Shown here piece after piece: positions 1-8,065 of a stretch of 28,645 nucleotides of DNA. Origin of the DNA: a virus. The notes under the pieces are model-generated. The model did no database searches. It was given only the letters and a program-made list of their open reading frames with translations, and had not been told where the DNA came from. Where the stretch lies: IMG/VR virus record IMGVR_UViG_3300032331_001252, positions 1-28,645 of that record. One strand, 5' to 3'. Position 1 is the first letter of the stretch, and each line of letters opens with the position of its first letter. The position numbers and the translations under genes were made by a program.

Positions 1-63
1 TACTCTCGCACATTCCCGCACTTCAGACCTTTTCTGTTGGTAGGCTGTTGGTGAGGAGTGTGT

Positions 64-516
64 ATGCCAAATCCACCTAAGACGATTGAGCAGAAGCGTT
101 TGACGGGTAATCCTGGTAAGCGGGCGATGCCTAAAGAGGGCAATCTTGTGTTGATGCCACAGGTTGACAACCCTAAACCTTTGCGGCCTCTTGCTGATGT
201 GGGTTCTGCGTTTTGGGATGAGGCTTGGGGTAAGGGTCAGCTGTGGTTAGGGCGTACTGATAAGTGGTTGGTGCAAGTTACGGCTGAGATGTTGGATGAG
301 CGTGAGGAGTTGCGAGTGATTGTGGCTGACCGGACTGCTGCGGGTGATAAGGATGCGTGGCGTGACCGTAGGCAGTTGCGCGACATTGAGCGTTCAATCA
401 TCTCTAACTTGTCGCTTCTTGCTTGGACTCCTGTTGATCGGAGTCGTTATGGGTTGGCTGAGGTTAAGGCTAAGTCGAAGTTGGCAGAGTTTATGGAAAA
501 GCATGGCAATAGCTAA
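64..516 (+). CDS. terS: Terminase small subunit (P27-like)
   Basis: This 150-aa protein probably recognises phage DNA and hands it to the large terminase for packaging. Its N-terminus carries the basic 'KRLTGNPGKRAMP' signature typical of P27-family small terminases. The remainder is helical and charged, ending near 'LAEFMEKHG'. An upstream in-frame GTG at 58 is possible, but the ATG at 64 has GAGGAG (53-58) at a good distance, so I chose it. The 3' end overlaps the large terminase start by 14 nt, the normal pairing. Family assignment rests on the motif and position, not on an alignment. Confidence 0.85.
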   Translation: MPNPPKTIEQKRLTGNPGKRAMPKEGNLVLMPQVDNPKPLRPLADVGSAFWDEAWGKGQLWLGRTDKWLVQVTAEMLDEREELRVIVADRTAAGDKDAWRDRRQLRDIERSIISNLSLLAWTPVDRSRYGLAEVKAKSKLAEFMEKHGNS

Positions 517-2029
517 CGCTTGGCCACCTGCCTGGCTAACTCCTGTTCCTGATGACACGATGGCAGCTGGTAAGGGTGCTTCGGTTATAGAGTTTGCAGA
601 GATTTTTGGCATTATCACTAAGGACTCGATTGCGGGTGGTGCTGGTGAGCCGTTGGTGTTACGTGAGTGGCAGAAAGAGTTGTTACGTCATGTGTATGCG
701 CGTGGCGATGATGGCGGGTTGCGTCACCGTATCAACTTGATTGGGATGCCTCGCAAGCAGGGGAAGTCGGCTGTTGCGTCTACGCTTGGCGTGTACAGCC
801 TTTTTGCTTCAGGTATTAAGGGTGCAGAGGTTTATTCATGTGCAGCTGACCGTGACCAGGCTCGTATCGTATTTGCTGACGCTAAACGGATGGTTGAAGC
901 GTCACCTGACTTGATGGGTATGGCAAAACTGTATAGGGATGCTATTGAGATTCCAGAGTTTAACTCGGTTTATCGTGTGCTTTCTAGCGAAGCGTTCACT
1001 AAAGAGGGTTTGTCACCTACTGCCGTGATTTTCGATGAGTTGCATGCACAGCCTAATCGTGAACTATTTGATGTTATGTCACTTGCTCAGGGTGCGCGTG
1101 GATCTATGGCTACCCTTATCGCTATCACTACTGCCGGAGTCAAAACTGACAGCACAGGTCAGGACTCTATTTGCTACTCGCTGTATCAGTATGGGCAGAA
1201 AGTGGCTCGTGGCGAAGTTGATGATCCGTCTTTCTTCATGGCATGGTGGGAAGCCCCACAAGAAGCCGACCACAGGTTGCAAGAAACGTGGGAGATCGCT
1301 AACCCTGGCTTGGGTGACATTTGTGCGCTGTCAGACTTTGAATCGTCTGTACGCCGAACTCCAGAGGCAGAGTTTCGTACTAAGCGTTGTAATCAATGGG
1401 TTTCGTCACGCCTATCTTGGTTGCCTACTGGTGCGTGGGATGCTTGTGAAACTGTGCGTGAACTCGATGTTGATGCTGAGTATGTTCTTGGCTTTGACGG
1501 CTCATTCAATGGTGACACGACAGTTATTGTCGGTTGTCGCTTACCTCAGAACGAAGATGAAAAGCCACACATTTTTCTTGTCAAAGCTTGGGAGAAACCT
1601 GTAGATTCTGACGATTCTTGGCGGGTAGATGTTCTTGACGCAGAACAAGCAATTCTTGATTTTTGTAGATTGTATAAAGTTCGTGAAGTTGCTTGTGACC
1701 CTTTCCGTTGGCAACGCTCTATGGAAACTTTGATGGATGCTGGCGTTCCTATCGTTGAATGGCCTACAACTTCTGCTCGACGCATGGTAGCCGCTTGTGC
1801 ATCTTTCTATGATGCTGTACTTGAACAGCGACTCACCCACGACGGCAATCCAATGATTGCTAGACATTTTGATAATGCTGTAGTAAAAATAGATAATCTT
1901 GGCCCTCGTATCGTTAAAGAGAACAGAAACTCTCTTCGCAAGATTGACGCTGCTGTTGCTTCAGTAGTCGCGTATGATCGTGCGGGCGGTAGACTAGAAG
2001 AGGTAATTGTGCCAGGCTTTTACATTTAG
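503..2029 (+). CDS. terL: Terminase large subunit
   Basis: This is the packaging motor ATPase and nuclease, 508 aa. Walker A is 'GMPRKQGKS' (residues about 81-89) and Walker B is 'AVIFDELHA' with D178/E179. The C-terminal RNase H-like nuclease domain starts at 'YVLGFDGSFNGD' (first acidic residue about 332), with a second acidic site in 'EVACDPFRW'. The open frame extends upstream to 320 inside terS. The ATG at 503 starts the plausible N-terminus 'MAIANAWPPAW' and gives only a 14-nt overlap, so it is preferred. The layout matches the Terminase_1-like family. Confidence 0.95.
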   Translation: MAIANAWPPAWLTPVPDDTMAAGKGASVIEFAEIFGIITKDSIAGGAGEPLVLREWQKELLRHVYARGDDGGLRHRINLIGMPRKQGKSAVASTLGVYSLFASGIKGAEVYSCAADRDQARIVFADAKRMVEASPDLMGMAKLYRDAIEIPEFNSVYRVLSSEAFTKEGLSPTAVIFDELHAQPNRELFDVMSLAQGARGSMATLIAITTAGVKTDSTGQDSICYSLYQYGQKVARGEVDDPSFFMAWWEAPQEADHRLQETWEIANPGLGDICALSDFESSVRRTPEAEFRTKRCNQWVSSRLSWLPTGAWDACETVRELDVDAEYVLGFDGSFNGDTTVIVGCRLPQNEDEKPHIFLVKAWEKPVDSDDSWRVDVLDAEQAILDFCRLYKVREVACDPFRWQRSMETLMDAGVPIVEWPTTSARRMVAACASFYDAVLEQRLTHDGNPMIARHFDNAVVKIDNLGPRIVKENRNSLRKIDAAVASVVAYDRAGGRLEEVIVPGFYI

Positions 2030-2037
2030 GCGGTTTC

Positions 2038-2175
2038 GTGCTACCAACTATTATTCAGATCACAGGTATTGTCGTGGTTGCTGTTGGCTTGGGTCTTGTT
2101 TATGCACCTATTGGTGTTATTGCTTTGGGTGCTGGCATTTTACTTTTCGGTTTAGCTTTTGAGCGGAGTAAGTGA
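2038..2175 (+). CDS. Small two-helix membrane protein
   Basis: This 45-aa ORF fills the space between terL and portal. It starts with GTG and its stop overlaps the portal start by one base (TGATG). The protein is almost entirely hydrophobic: two stretches ('IIQITGIVVVAVGLGLVY' and 'IGVIALGAGILLFGLAF') around a short 'APIG' turn, ending in 'ERSK'. That predicts a helical hairpin with a positive C-terminus. I do not recognise a family. The coupled spacing and clean membrane pattern support a real gene, although no strong ribosome binding site is visible before the GTG. Confidence 0.6.
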   Translation: MLPTIIQITGIVVVAVGLGLVYAPIGVIALGAGILLFGLAFERSK

Positions 2176-3464
2176 TGCTAGGTAATCTTTTCGGGGAAAC
2201 TCGTGCATTGTCGTATCAGCAAGTTTTTGCTAACGGCGAAGATTTCACTACGCAAACTGAAGCTGGTGTGGTTATCAACAATGACACCGCTTACAAAATT
2301 GTTGCGTTCTTCTCAGCCGTGTCACTCTACTCGGACACTATTTCTACTCTTCCGATAGACGCTTTCATCCGCCTTGATGGTGACCGTAAACCTTACAGAC
2401 CTAAACCAACTTGGATTGACCAGCCAGATGTAGACATGACTCGTCAAGCACACTTTGGTCAAGTTGTTACATCACTACTCGTAAACGGTAACTCTTACAC
2501 TCGCGTCTTTCGTGACCGCAACGGTGATGTAGTAAACCTTGTAGTTCTTGACCCACTAAAAGTGAAAGTTGAACGCTCAGGTATTGGTCGTAAAGTTTTT
2601 CACATTGAAGGTGAAAGCAAACCACTAACAGGCAAAGATGTTCTACACATTGTTGATCTTGCTATTCCAGGTTCGCTTGTTGGTGCAAGCCGTATCGAAA
2701 AACTAAAAGACTCTCTAGGTGTTGCTACTGCTTTACAAAACTATGCAGCTCGCTTCTTCTCGCAGGGCGCAACAACTCAGGGCATTATTGAAGTGCCAGG
2801 TAACCTACTACCTGAGCAACTAAAAAACTTGGCTGATGGATTCGACTCTCGCCACCGAGGTTTCCGCAAAGCACATAAAACCGGAGTGCTTTTTGGCGGT
2901 GCAACCTATAAGCAGACGACAGTCCCCAACGACCAAGCCCAATTCCTTGACTCGCGCCGTTTTGCTGTTGAGGAAATCGCTCGAGCGTTCAACATTCCAC
3001 TACACCTTATGGGTATCCCTGGAACGAACACTTACTCGTCTGTTGAACAAAACAACCTTCAATGGATCAGCCACGGCCTCAGACCTATTCTGGAAAAGAT
3101 TGAGTGGGCGTACTCTCAACTTCTTCCATCTACTGCTTTCATCAAGTTCAACTTCAACGCTCTACTGCGTGGTGACTTGCAATCTCGTGCAACTGCTTAC
3201 AGCATCCTTCTACAGCAGGGTGCAAGCACTATTAACGAGGTTCGTAAACTTGAGGATATGCCACCTATTGATGGCGGTGACATCGCTCGTGTACCACTAG
3301 CCAACGTTGGTTTGCCAGCTGCAGATTTGCAAGCTACACAAATCCGTATTGGCATGGCTGACACGCTCATCAAGGATGGTTTTGATCCGGCAGCTGTATT
3401 GTCTGCTTTGAAACTGCCACCGATTGATCAGGCTACACAACCACCAGCGAATACAGGTGCATAA
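2175..3464 (+). CDS. Portal protein (HK97 family)
   Basis: This 429-aa protein forms the dodecameric ring at the capsid vertex through which DNA enters and leaves. The N-terminal 'VVINNDTAYKIVAFFSAVSLYSDTISTLPI' and the central 'FAVEEIARAFNIPLHLMGIPGTNTYSSVEQNN' are typical of HK97-type portals, as are the later 'NALLRGDLQSRATAYSILLQQGASTINEVR' and the Pro-rich end. An in-frame GTG lies three bases upstream. The ATG at 2175 has GAGCGGAG six bases before it and overlaps the preceding stop, so it is the likely start. Length and position after terL fit the family. Confidence 0.93.
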   Translation: MLGNLFGETRALSYQQVFANGEDFTTQTEAGVVINNDTAYKIVAFFSAVSLYSDTISTLPIDAFIRLDGDRKPYRPKPTWIDQPDVDMTRQAHFGQVVTSLLVNGNSYTRVFRDRNGDVVNLVVLDPLKVKVERSGIGRKVFHIEGESKPLTGKDVLHIVDLAIPGSLVGASRIEKLKDSLGVATALQNYAARFFSQGATTQGIIEVPGNLLPEQLKNLADGFDSRHRGFRKAHKTGVLFGGATYKQTTVPNDQAQFLDSRRFAVEEIARAFNIPLHLMGIPGTNTYSSVEQNNLQWISHGLRPILEKIEWAYSQLLPSTAFIKFNFNALLRGDLQSRATAYSILLQQGASTINEVRKLEDMPPIDGGDIARVPLANVGLPAADLQATQIRIGMADTLIKDGFDPAAVLSALKLPPIDQATQPPANTGA

Positions 3465-3724
3465 TGGCAATCACTTCAGGAAATGTAACAGTATCTACTA
3501 CTGCTGTAGCGATTGATACTTCTAGTCCTAATCCATTTCAACTTGTTTTACATAATGAATCTGGAACTAACACTATTACTTTAGGCAATAGTGCGGTTAC
3601 TGCTGCAAATGGTTTTGGATTACACGCAAATACAACAATTACTTTAAATCTGGCTGCTGGTGACCAACTTTATGCCATAGCCTCATCAGGTTCGCATGAT
3701 GTTAGTTGGATGAAAATTTCGTAA
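3464..3724 (+). CDS. Small beta-rich head-associated protein
   Basis: An 86-aa protein coupled to its neighbours by one-base TAATG overlaps on both sides. It is rich in Thr, Ser, Asn, Ala and Gly, with alternating hydrophobic residues ('NPFQLVLHNESGTNTITLGNSAV', 'TTITLNLAAGDQLYAIASSG'), which suggests a compact beta-sandwich. Its place between portal and prohead protease points to a virion role, for example a minor capsid or decoration protein. That role is inferred from context and composition only. No catalytic motif or membrane segment is seen. Confidence 0.6.
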   Translation: MAITSGNVTVSTTAVAIDTSSPNPFQLVLHNESGTNTITLGNSAVTAANGFGLHANTTITLNLAAGDQLYAIASSGSHDVSWMKIS

Positions 3725-5271
3725 TGCCATACTTTATTACCGACAAGGCAGACGGTTGTTCAGGTTGGGCAACTGTTAAAGCCGATGGCGAAGTTATTGG
3801 TTGCCACAAAACTAAGCAAGGTGCTGTAGACCAAATGGTTGCTGTGTCACTTGCTGAGAACATTGAACCTGGTGGTGAGCGTAGCGAGGTTCGTGTAGAA
3901 AACTATGCACCACCTAGTTACATGAGGGCTGCTGCTAGGCGTGGATTGAAGTATTACGAGGATGGCAAAGGTGGCGCAGGTCTAGTTCCTGCAACTATCC
4001 GCGAAGCCCGTGAAATGGCTGCTGGTCGTGTATCGGCAGATAAATGGGTTCGCATCTCAGCGTGGATTGCACGTCACCTACCTGACCTTGATGCCCCTAA
4101 AAACAAGAACGCTACTGACCCTGCCTATCCTGGTGCTGGTTTGGTTGCACATTTATTGTGGGGTTCAGGGCCAACTAAGCGTCAAGCATTGAGAGCAAAA
4201 CAATTTGCTGATTCAGTTGTTGATAGACTGAAAGCATCAGGTGAAAGAGAAGTAATGATTGAAGAACAACGTGCAAGCCTAGACAGCATCGCTGTTGGTG
4301 ATTGGGTGTCTTGGACTCCACTACTTGAGGATGAGGCCGAGTATGGTCAAGTCGTTGAGATTATGGGTGTGCAAGCACTTGTGAAATGTTTTGATGAAGA
4401 AGCCGACATTTGGTTTGAAACTGATGATACTTCACTTGTATTAATTGCAGATCTTGACAAGATTCAACCTCTTATGAATACGAACATGATTGAGGAAGAA
4501 ATGTCTATGAGCAATCGCTCTAAGTGGATTCGTGCAGCTTGGGCTATCAAAGCTCGCATTGAAGGTCTACCAGGTGAGGTTCGTTCTTCTAATGGTCACG
4601 AAGTTCGTACTAATGCTTCAGAGTTTGAGATTCGTGACAGCGCAAATGGTATGACTATCAGCGGTTACGCAGCTGTATTCAATAGCGATAGCGAACCACT
4701 ACCTTTCATTGAGCGTATTGCTCCTGGTGCTTTCACTCGTTCTCTAAAGGCTCGTAACGAAATCAAACTATTGTGGAATCACGATAGCGGTGAGCCTATG
4801 GCTTCGTTGCGTGGTGGCAGTCTGAAACTTTGGGAAGATGTCAAAGGTCTAGCATATGAAGCTACTCTTGCTAATACCACTCGTGGCCGTGATGTTGCAG
4901 AACTAATCCGATCCGGTGTCATTGATGCTATGTCATTTGGTTTTAATGTGATTAAAGATACTTGGGATGAGCGTGGCAACCGCACACTTGAGGCTGTCAG
5001 AATTCACGAAATTTCAGTAGTTAGTTACCCTGCGTACACAGCTACTGCTGGTACAGTATCGGTGCGTTCAACTGAAGGCACGATTGATGCTGAGGCTCTT
5101 GCTGATGCTCTTCTCAAGTTGGAATCGGGCGAGGAACTAGAAGAAGCCCACGCATCACTAATTAAAGATGTTGTATCAAAACTTCAGAAAACTCCAGAAG
5201 TTGAGGAAGTATCTGGCAACATCCTAGACTTGAAACAGAAACAACTCGAACTATTGCTGAAGAAGGTCTAA
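3724..5271 (+). CDS. Three-module prohead protease (S78-like)
   Basis: This 515-aa protein should cleave capsid precursors during head maturation. Residues about 1-50 form a small module ('CSGWATVKADGEVIGCHKTKQGAVDQM'). Residues about 60-175 form a second conserved-looking module ('MRAAARRGLKYYEDGKGGAGLVPATIREAREMAAG...LLWGSG'). A linker follows, with an SH3-like 'VGDWVSWTPL' stretch. The C-terminal half is an HK97-type S78 serine protease: 'ISGYAAVFN', the His in 'LLWNHDSG' (H353), the Ser in 'IDAMSFGFNV' (S404), then 'HEISVVSYPAY'. The ATG at 3706 is in frame, but 3724 overlaps the preceding stop. In-frame ATGs at 4501/4507 could yield a protease-only form. Confidence 0.88.
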   Translation: MPYFITDKADGCSGWATVKADGEVIGCHKTKQGAVDQMVAVSLAENIEPGGERSEVRVENYAPPSYMRAAARRGLKYYEDGKGGAGLVPATIREAREMAAGRVSADKWVRISAWIARHLPDLDAPKNKNATDPAYPGAGLVAHLLWGSGPTKRQALRAKQFADSVVDRLKASGEREVMIEEQRASLDSIAVGDWVSWTPLLEDEAEYGQVVEIMGVQALVKCFDEEADIWFETDDTSLVLIADLDKIQPLMNTNMIEEEMSMSNRSKWIRAAWAIKARIEGLPGEVRSSNGHEVRTNASEFEIRDSANGMTISGYAAVFNSDSEPLPFIERIAPGAFTRSLKARNEIKLLWNHDSGEPMASLRGGSLKLWEDVKGLAYEATLANTTRGRDVAELIRSGVIDAMSFGFNVIKDTWDERGNRTLEAVRIHEISVVSYPAYTATAGTVSVRSTEGTIDAEALADALLKLESGEELEEAHASLIKDVVSKLQKTPEVEEVSGNILDLKQKQLELLLKKV

Positions 5272-5445
5272 ATGGCTACCAAAGAACAAATCATTGACGC
5301 TATTCTCACTACCGCAGGTAACCCTACTGCCGGAGTGATCAAAGAATGGGCTGACGCTTTTGCTGATGCCATTGTTGCCCTCGACACACCACCAAGCAAA
5401 GTTGCTAAAGAGGTTCGTGTAGTCGAGTCTGAAGAAACTCGCTAA
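5272..5445 (+). CDS. Small hypothetical head-module protein
   Basis: A 57-aa ORF that begins directly after the protease stop (TAAATG). It reads MATKEQIIDAILTTAG, continues with 'GVIKEWADAFADAIVALD', and ends in a charged 'EVRVVESEETR' tail. The first two thirds look helical and the end disordered and acidic. Similar short helical proteins often sit next to prohead proteases, but I do not recognise a named family. Translational coupling and normal codon use support it as a gene. Its stop lies inside the first arm of the downstream hairpin. Confidence 0.65.
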   Translation: MATKEQIIDAILTTAGNPTAGVIKEWADAFADAIVALDTPPSKVAKEVRVVESEETR

Positions 5446-5463
5446 CCCCCTTCCTAGCGAGTT
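5436..5463 (+). terminator. First of two tandem hairpins before capsid gene
   Basis: AACTCGCTA (5436-5444) pairs perfectly with TAGCGAGTT (5455-5463) around a 10-nt loop. The left arm includes the end of the 57-aa gene. No long T-run follows, so it may act with the second hairpin or protect the 3' end of the transcript. Confidence 0.5.
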
Positions 5464-5464
5464 C

Positions 5465-5503
5465 ACCCCCACAGGTTTTCACCCTTTTCCTGTGGGGGTT
5501 CTT
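5465..5503 (+). terminator. Strong hairpin terminator upstream of capsid gene
   Basis: ACCCCCACAGG (5465-5475) pairs perfectly over 11 bp with CCTGTGGGGGT (5489-5499) around a 13-nt loop and is followed by TTCTTC. The stem and position fit a factor-independent (or partial) terminator that separates the packaging/protease transcript from the capsid transcript. Confidence 0.7.
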
Positions 5504-5548
5504 CATTTCCCTGACGCATACATTTTGTTATGTAAACTTTTATGTGTA

Positions 5549-5594
5549 GTTGAGTGTTAGCACCACTACCTTGTCTGTTGAGTGTCAGCACCGC
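5549..5594 (+). repeat. 18-bp direct repeat in capsid leader
   Basis: GTTGAGTGTTAGCACCAC (5549-5566) recurs as GTTGAGTGTCAGCACCGC (5577-5594), with a 28-bp period and two mismatches. It lies in the 181-bp gap between the terminator and the capsid ribosome binding site. The gap holds no gene. A regulatory or promoter role is inferred. I see no convincing -35/-10 pair. Confidence 0.6.
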
Positions 5595-5626
5595 AGAGTC
5601 ACTATTCATTTCTATTTAGGAGATTC

Positions 5627-6796
5627 ATGTCTGAATTTGCAAAATTTCAGTCGGAAGCTCGTGCAAAAGCTTGGGAAGCAGCAAAGTCAATCCTTGACCG
5701 TGCCGCTGAAGAGAAGCGCGATCTAACCGCTGAAGAGAACGTTCAATACGAGCGTATCTCGGCTGAACTTGACGAGCGAGCTGCGCTTATCGAATCAGCA
5801 AACAACCTAGCTGCTCGTGAAGAACGCGCCGCTGAGGCCGCTTCTTCGTTCACCCCTTCGGCTACCCGTTCGGTTGATGACAGCGACCTACTTCGTGCTA
5901 TTGCTATGGGCGAGTCACGCGGACACGAGTTCATCTCGGAAAAGCGTACCATCGTATCAAGCGACAACACCGTTCCAAAGTCGTTCTACAACCAGGTATT
6001 CCAGATTGCCCGCCTTGCTGGCCCAATGCTGGATGTTTCTGATGTAATCAACACCACTTCGGGCGAGAACCTAACTATCCCAACCCTTACTGCTCGTAGC
6101 ACCGCTACTATCAAGGGTCAGGGAACTGCAATCGCAGAGTCCGAGCCAACCTTCAGCTCGATCACTCTCGGTGCGTTTAAGTACTCGTTCCTTGTACCTG
6201 TAGCCAACGAACTGCTTACCGATGCAGGTTTCGACCTTTCATCGCTAATTGCAGAACAAGCTGGTAACGCAATCGGTTTCGCAGTCAACACCGGACTAAC
6301 CTCTGGTACTGGAACTGCAGAACCGAACGGTATCCTAACCGCAGCTTCGTCTGCTGTTACTGGTGGAACTGGTGTATCAGGTGTACCAACCTACGAGAAC
6401 CTCGTAGACCTTGTGTACGCTCTTGACGGTCAGGCTCGTCTACTTCCAGGCGTGGGCTTCCTCGCTGGCAAGTCGGCTATCGCTGCTATCCGCAAGATCA
6501 AGGATGGTGCAGGTAACTACATCTTCACCCCTGCCACCGCTGGTCAGCCAGACCAGATCCTCGGTTACCGCCTAATCGAGAACCCTGCTATGCCAGCAAC
6601 CGCAACTTCCGCTAAGTCGGTTCTATTCGGTCACCTACCTTCTTACAAGGTTCGTACCGCTGGTGGTATCAAGGTTGCTCAGTCTACCGATTACGCTTTC
6701 GACAAGGATCTAACCACGTTCCGTGTCACGATGCGCGTAGACGGTAACTTGACTCACACCTCACACGCTGTGTGGTTCAAGGGTGGCGCAAGCTAA
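5627..6796 (+). CDS. Major capsid protein (HK97 fold)
   Basis: This 389-aa protein builds the icosahedral shell. The first 75 residues are a charged coiled coil ('EKRDLTAEENVQYERISAELDERAALIESANNLAAREERAAE'), the delta/scaffold region normally removed by the prohead protease. The rest has the HK97 pattern: 'SDNTVPKSFYNQVFQIARLAGPMLDVSDVI', 'LTIPTLTARSTATIKGQGTAIAESEPTFSS', 'GLTSGTGTAEPNGIL' and a 'GYRLIENPAMP' segment. The open frame runs back to 5582, but ATG 5627 has AGGAGA (5618-5623) just upstream. It has its own leader and terminator, suiting the most abundant virion protein. Codon use seems richer in C-ending codons than in neighbours. Confidence 0.95.
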   Translation: MSEFAKFQSEARAKAWEAAKSILDRAAEEKRDLTAEENVQYERISAELDERAALIESANNLAAREERAAEAASSFTPSATRSVDDSDLLRAIAMGESRGHEFISEKRTIVSSDNTVPKSFYNQVFQIARLAGPMLDVSDVINTTSGENLTIPTLTARSTATIKGQGTAIAESEPTFSSITLGAFKYSFLVPVANELLTDAGFDLSSLIAEQAGNAIGFAVNTGLTSGTGTAEPNGILTAASSAVTGGTGVSGVPTYENLVDLVYALDGQARLLPGVGFLAGKSAIAAIRKIKDGAGNYIFTPATAGQPDQILGYRLIENPAMPATATSAKSVLFGHLPSYKVRTAGGIKVAQSTDYAFDKDLTTFRVTMRVDGNLTHTSHAVWFKGGAS

Positions 6797-6817
6797 ACCG
6801 AGCCTTCAGGCTGAAAG

Positions 6818-6855
6818 CCCCTCAGAGTTGCGTAGGACTCTGGGGGGTTTTCTTT
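6818..6855 (+). terminator. Terminator after capsid gene
   Basis: CCCCTCAGAGT (6818-6828) pairs with ACTCTGGGGGG (6837-6847), one pair being G:T, around an 8-nt loop, followed by TTTTCTTT. This is a standard factor-independent terminator right after the capsid stop. Confidence 0.85.
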
Positions 6856-6886
6856 GCTATTATGGAGTTACTACGAAAGGTAATAA

Positions 6887-8065
6887 ATGGGTAAAAAGGT
6901 TGTTTCTGTTTGGTCTAATAGTCCATACCAGCCAACAGGTTATGGTGTGCAAGCCGGACTGCTTGTTGATCGTCTAAAGCGTGATGGTTACGATGTTGCT
7001 GCATTATCAAACTATGGTCTTGAAGGTAATAATGCGACGCTACAAACTCCGCATGGTGAGATCCCTCATTATGCTCGTGGAATGGAAGCCTACTCTAACG
7101 ATGTAGCACCAATGCACCATCATCATTGGCTACAGCAACATCCTGGTGCTAAAGACCTGTTTATTAGTCTTTATGATGTGTGGGTTCTTAAGGGTGCAGC
7201 GTGGGACAAGATGAATAACATCGCTTCTTGGACTCCGCTAGACCATGTGACTATGCCACCAGCCGTTGAGGCGTGGTTGCGTAAACCTAATGTGACACCT
7301 ATTGCTATGTCACCTTTTGGTCAGAAACAAATGAACGATATGGGCATTGATTGTCTGTATGTTCCCCACGCCATTGACACTAAAATTATGAAACCAACTT
7401 ATGACATTAATGGTGTGCCTACTCGTAAGTATCTTGGTTTTAGTGATGATGATTTTATTGTTGGTATGGTTGCGGCCAATAAAGCTTCAGGTTTAATTCA
7501 TCGAAAAGCATTTTCGGAAAATCTTATGGCTTTCAGTATTTTTGTGAAGTCACATCCTGATGCAAAACTTTATTTGCATACTGATCCTTTAGGTTCTGCT
7601 GGTGGTTGGAATCTTTTAACTTTGTGTGAAGCTGTAGGCATCCCTGAGTCGGCTATCCGCTTTCCTAACCTGGTTGATTACAAGTATGGAATTGCACCAG
7701 AAATATTAGCTGCATTTATGACAACTATGGATGTTGTATTGGCTACTTCGTATGGTGAAGGATTCGGTGTGCCAACTGTAGAGGCTCAAGCCTGTGGCAC
7801 TCGTGTTATTGGTTCTAATTGGGCTGCAACTCCTGATCTTGTTGCTGATAATTGTTTCCTTGTTGATGGTCAGCCTACTTGGGATTCAGGTCAAAATGCT
7901 TGGTGGTCTATTCCTTTAGTTCCGTCTATTGTTGAGGCTTTGAATCTTGCTTATGATGCACCTCGTGGTGTATCTACTACTTGTATAGACTTTGCTTCAC
8001 AATTCGATGTTGAAACTGTTTGGGACAAGTATTGGACTCCGGCATTGGATAAGTTGTTTGCATGA
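6887..8065 (+). CDS. Glycosyltransferase, GT4/GT-B type
   Basis: This 392-aa enzyme probably transfers a sugar from a nucleotide-sugar donor. The N-terminal Rossmann half opens with 'VVSVWSNSPYQPTGYGVQAGLLVDRLKRDGYDV'. The C-terminal half holds 'FIVGMVAANKAS...HRKAFSENLMAFSIFVKSHPDAKLYLHTD' and the donor-site EX7E motif in 'EGFGVPTVEAQACG' (about residues 291-299), as in GT4 enzymes. It lies between capsid and connector genes and is the first of three coupled sugar genes. The acceptor could be a virion protein or a host surface glycan; the sequence does not say which. Confidence 0.85.
   Translation: MGKKVVSVWSNSPYQPTGYGVQAGLLVDRLKRDGYDVAALSNYGLEGNNATLQTPHGEIPHYARGMEAYSNDVAPMHHHHWLQQHPGAKDLFISLYDVWVLKGAAWDKMNNIASWTPLDHVTMPPAVEAWLRKPNVTPIAMSPFGQKQMNDMGIDCLYVPHAIDTKIMKPTYDINGVPTRKYLGFSDDDFIVGMVAANKASGLIHRKAFSENLMAFSIFVKSHPDAKLYLHTDPLGSAGGWNLLTLCEAVGIPESAIRFPNLVDYKYGIAPEILAAFMTTMDVVLATSYGEGFGVPTVEAQACGTRVIGSNWAATPDLVADNCFLVDGQPTWDSGQNAWWSIPLVPSIVEALNLAYDAPRGVSTTCIDFASQFDVETVWDKYWTPALDKLFA

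Noticed and set aside
320-502. N-terminal extension of the large terminase
   Set aside because: The frame is open, but it lies within terS and encodes a Leu/Arg/Trp-rich shadow sequence. ATG 503 gives the normal small overlap.
1541-1867. Leftward 108-aa ORF inside terL
   Set aside because: It is antisense to the conserved nuclease domain and has low-complexity shadow composition.
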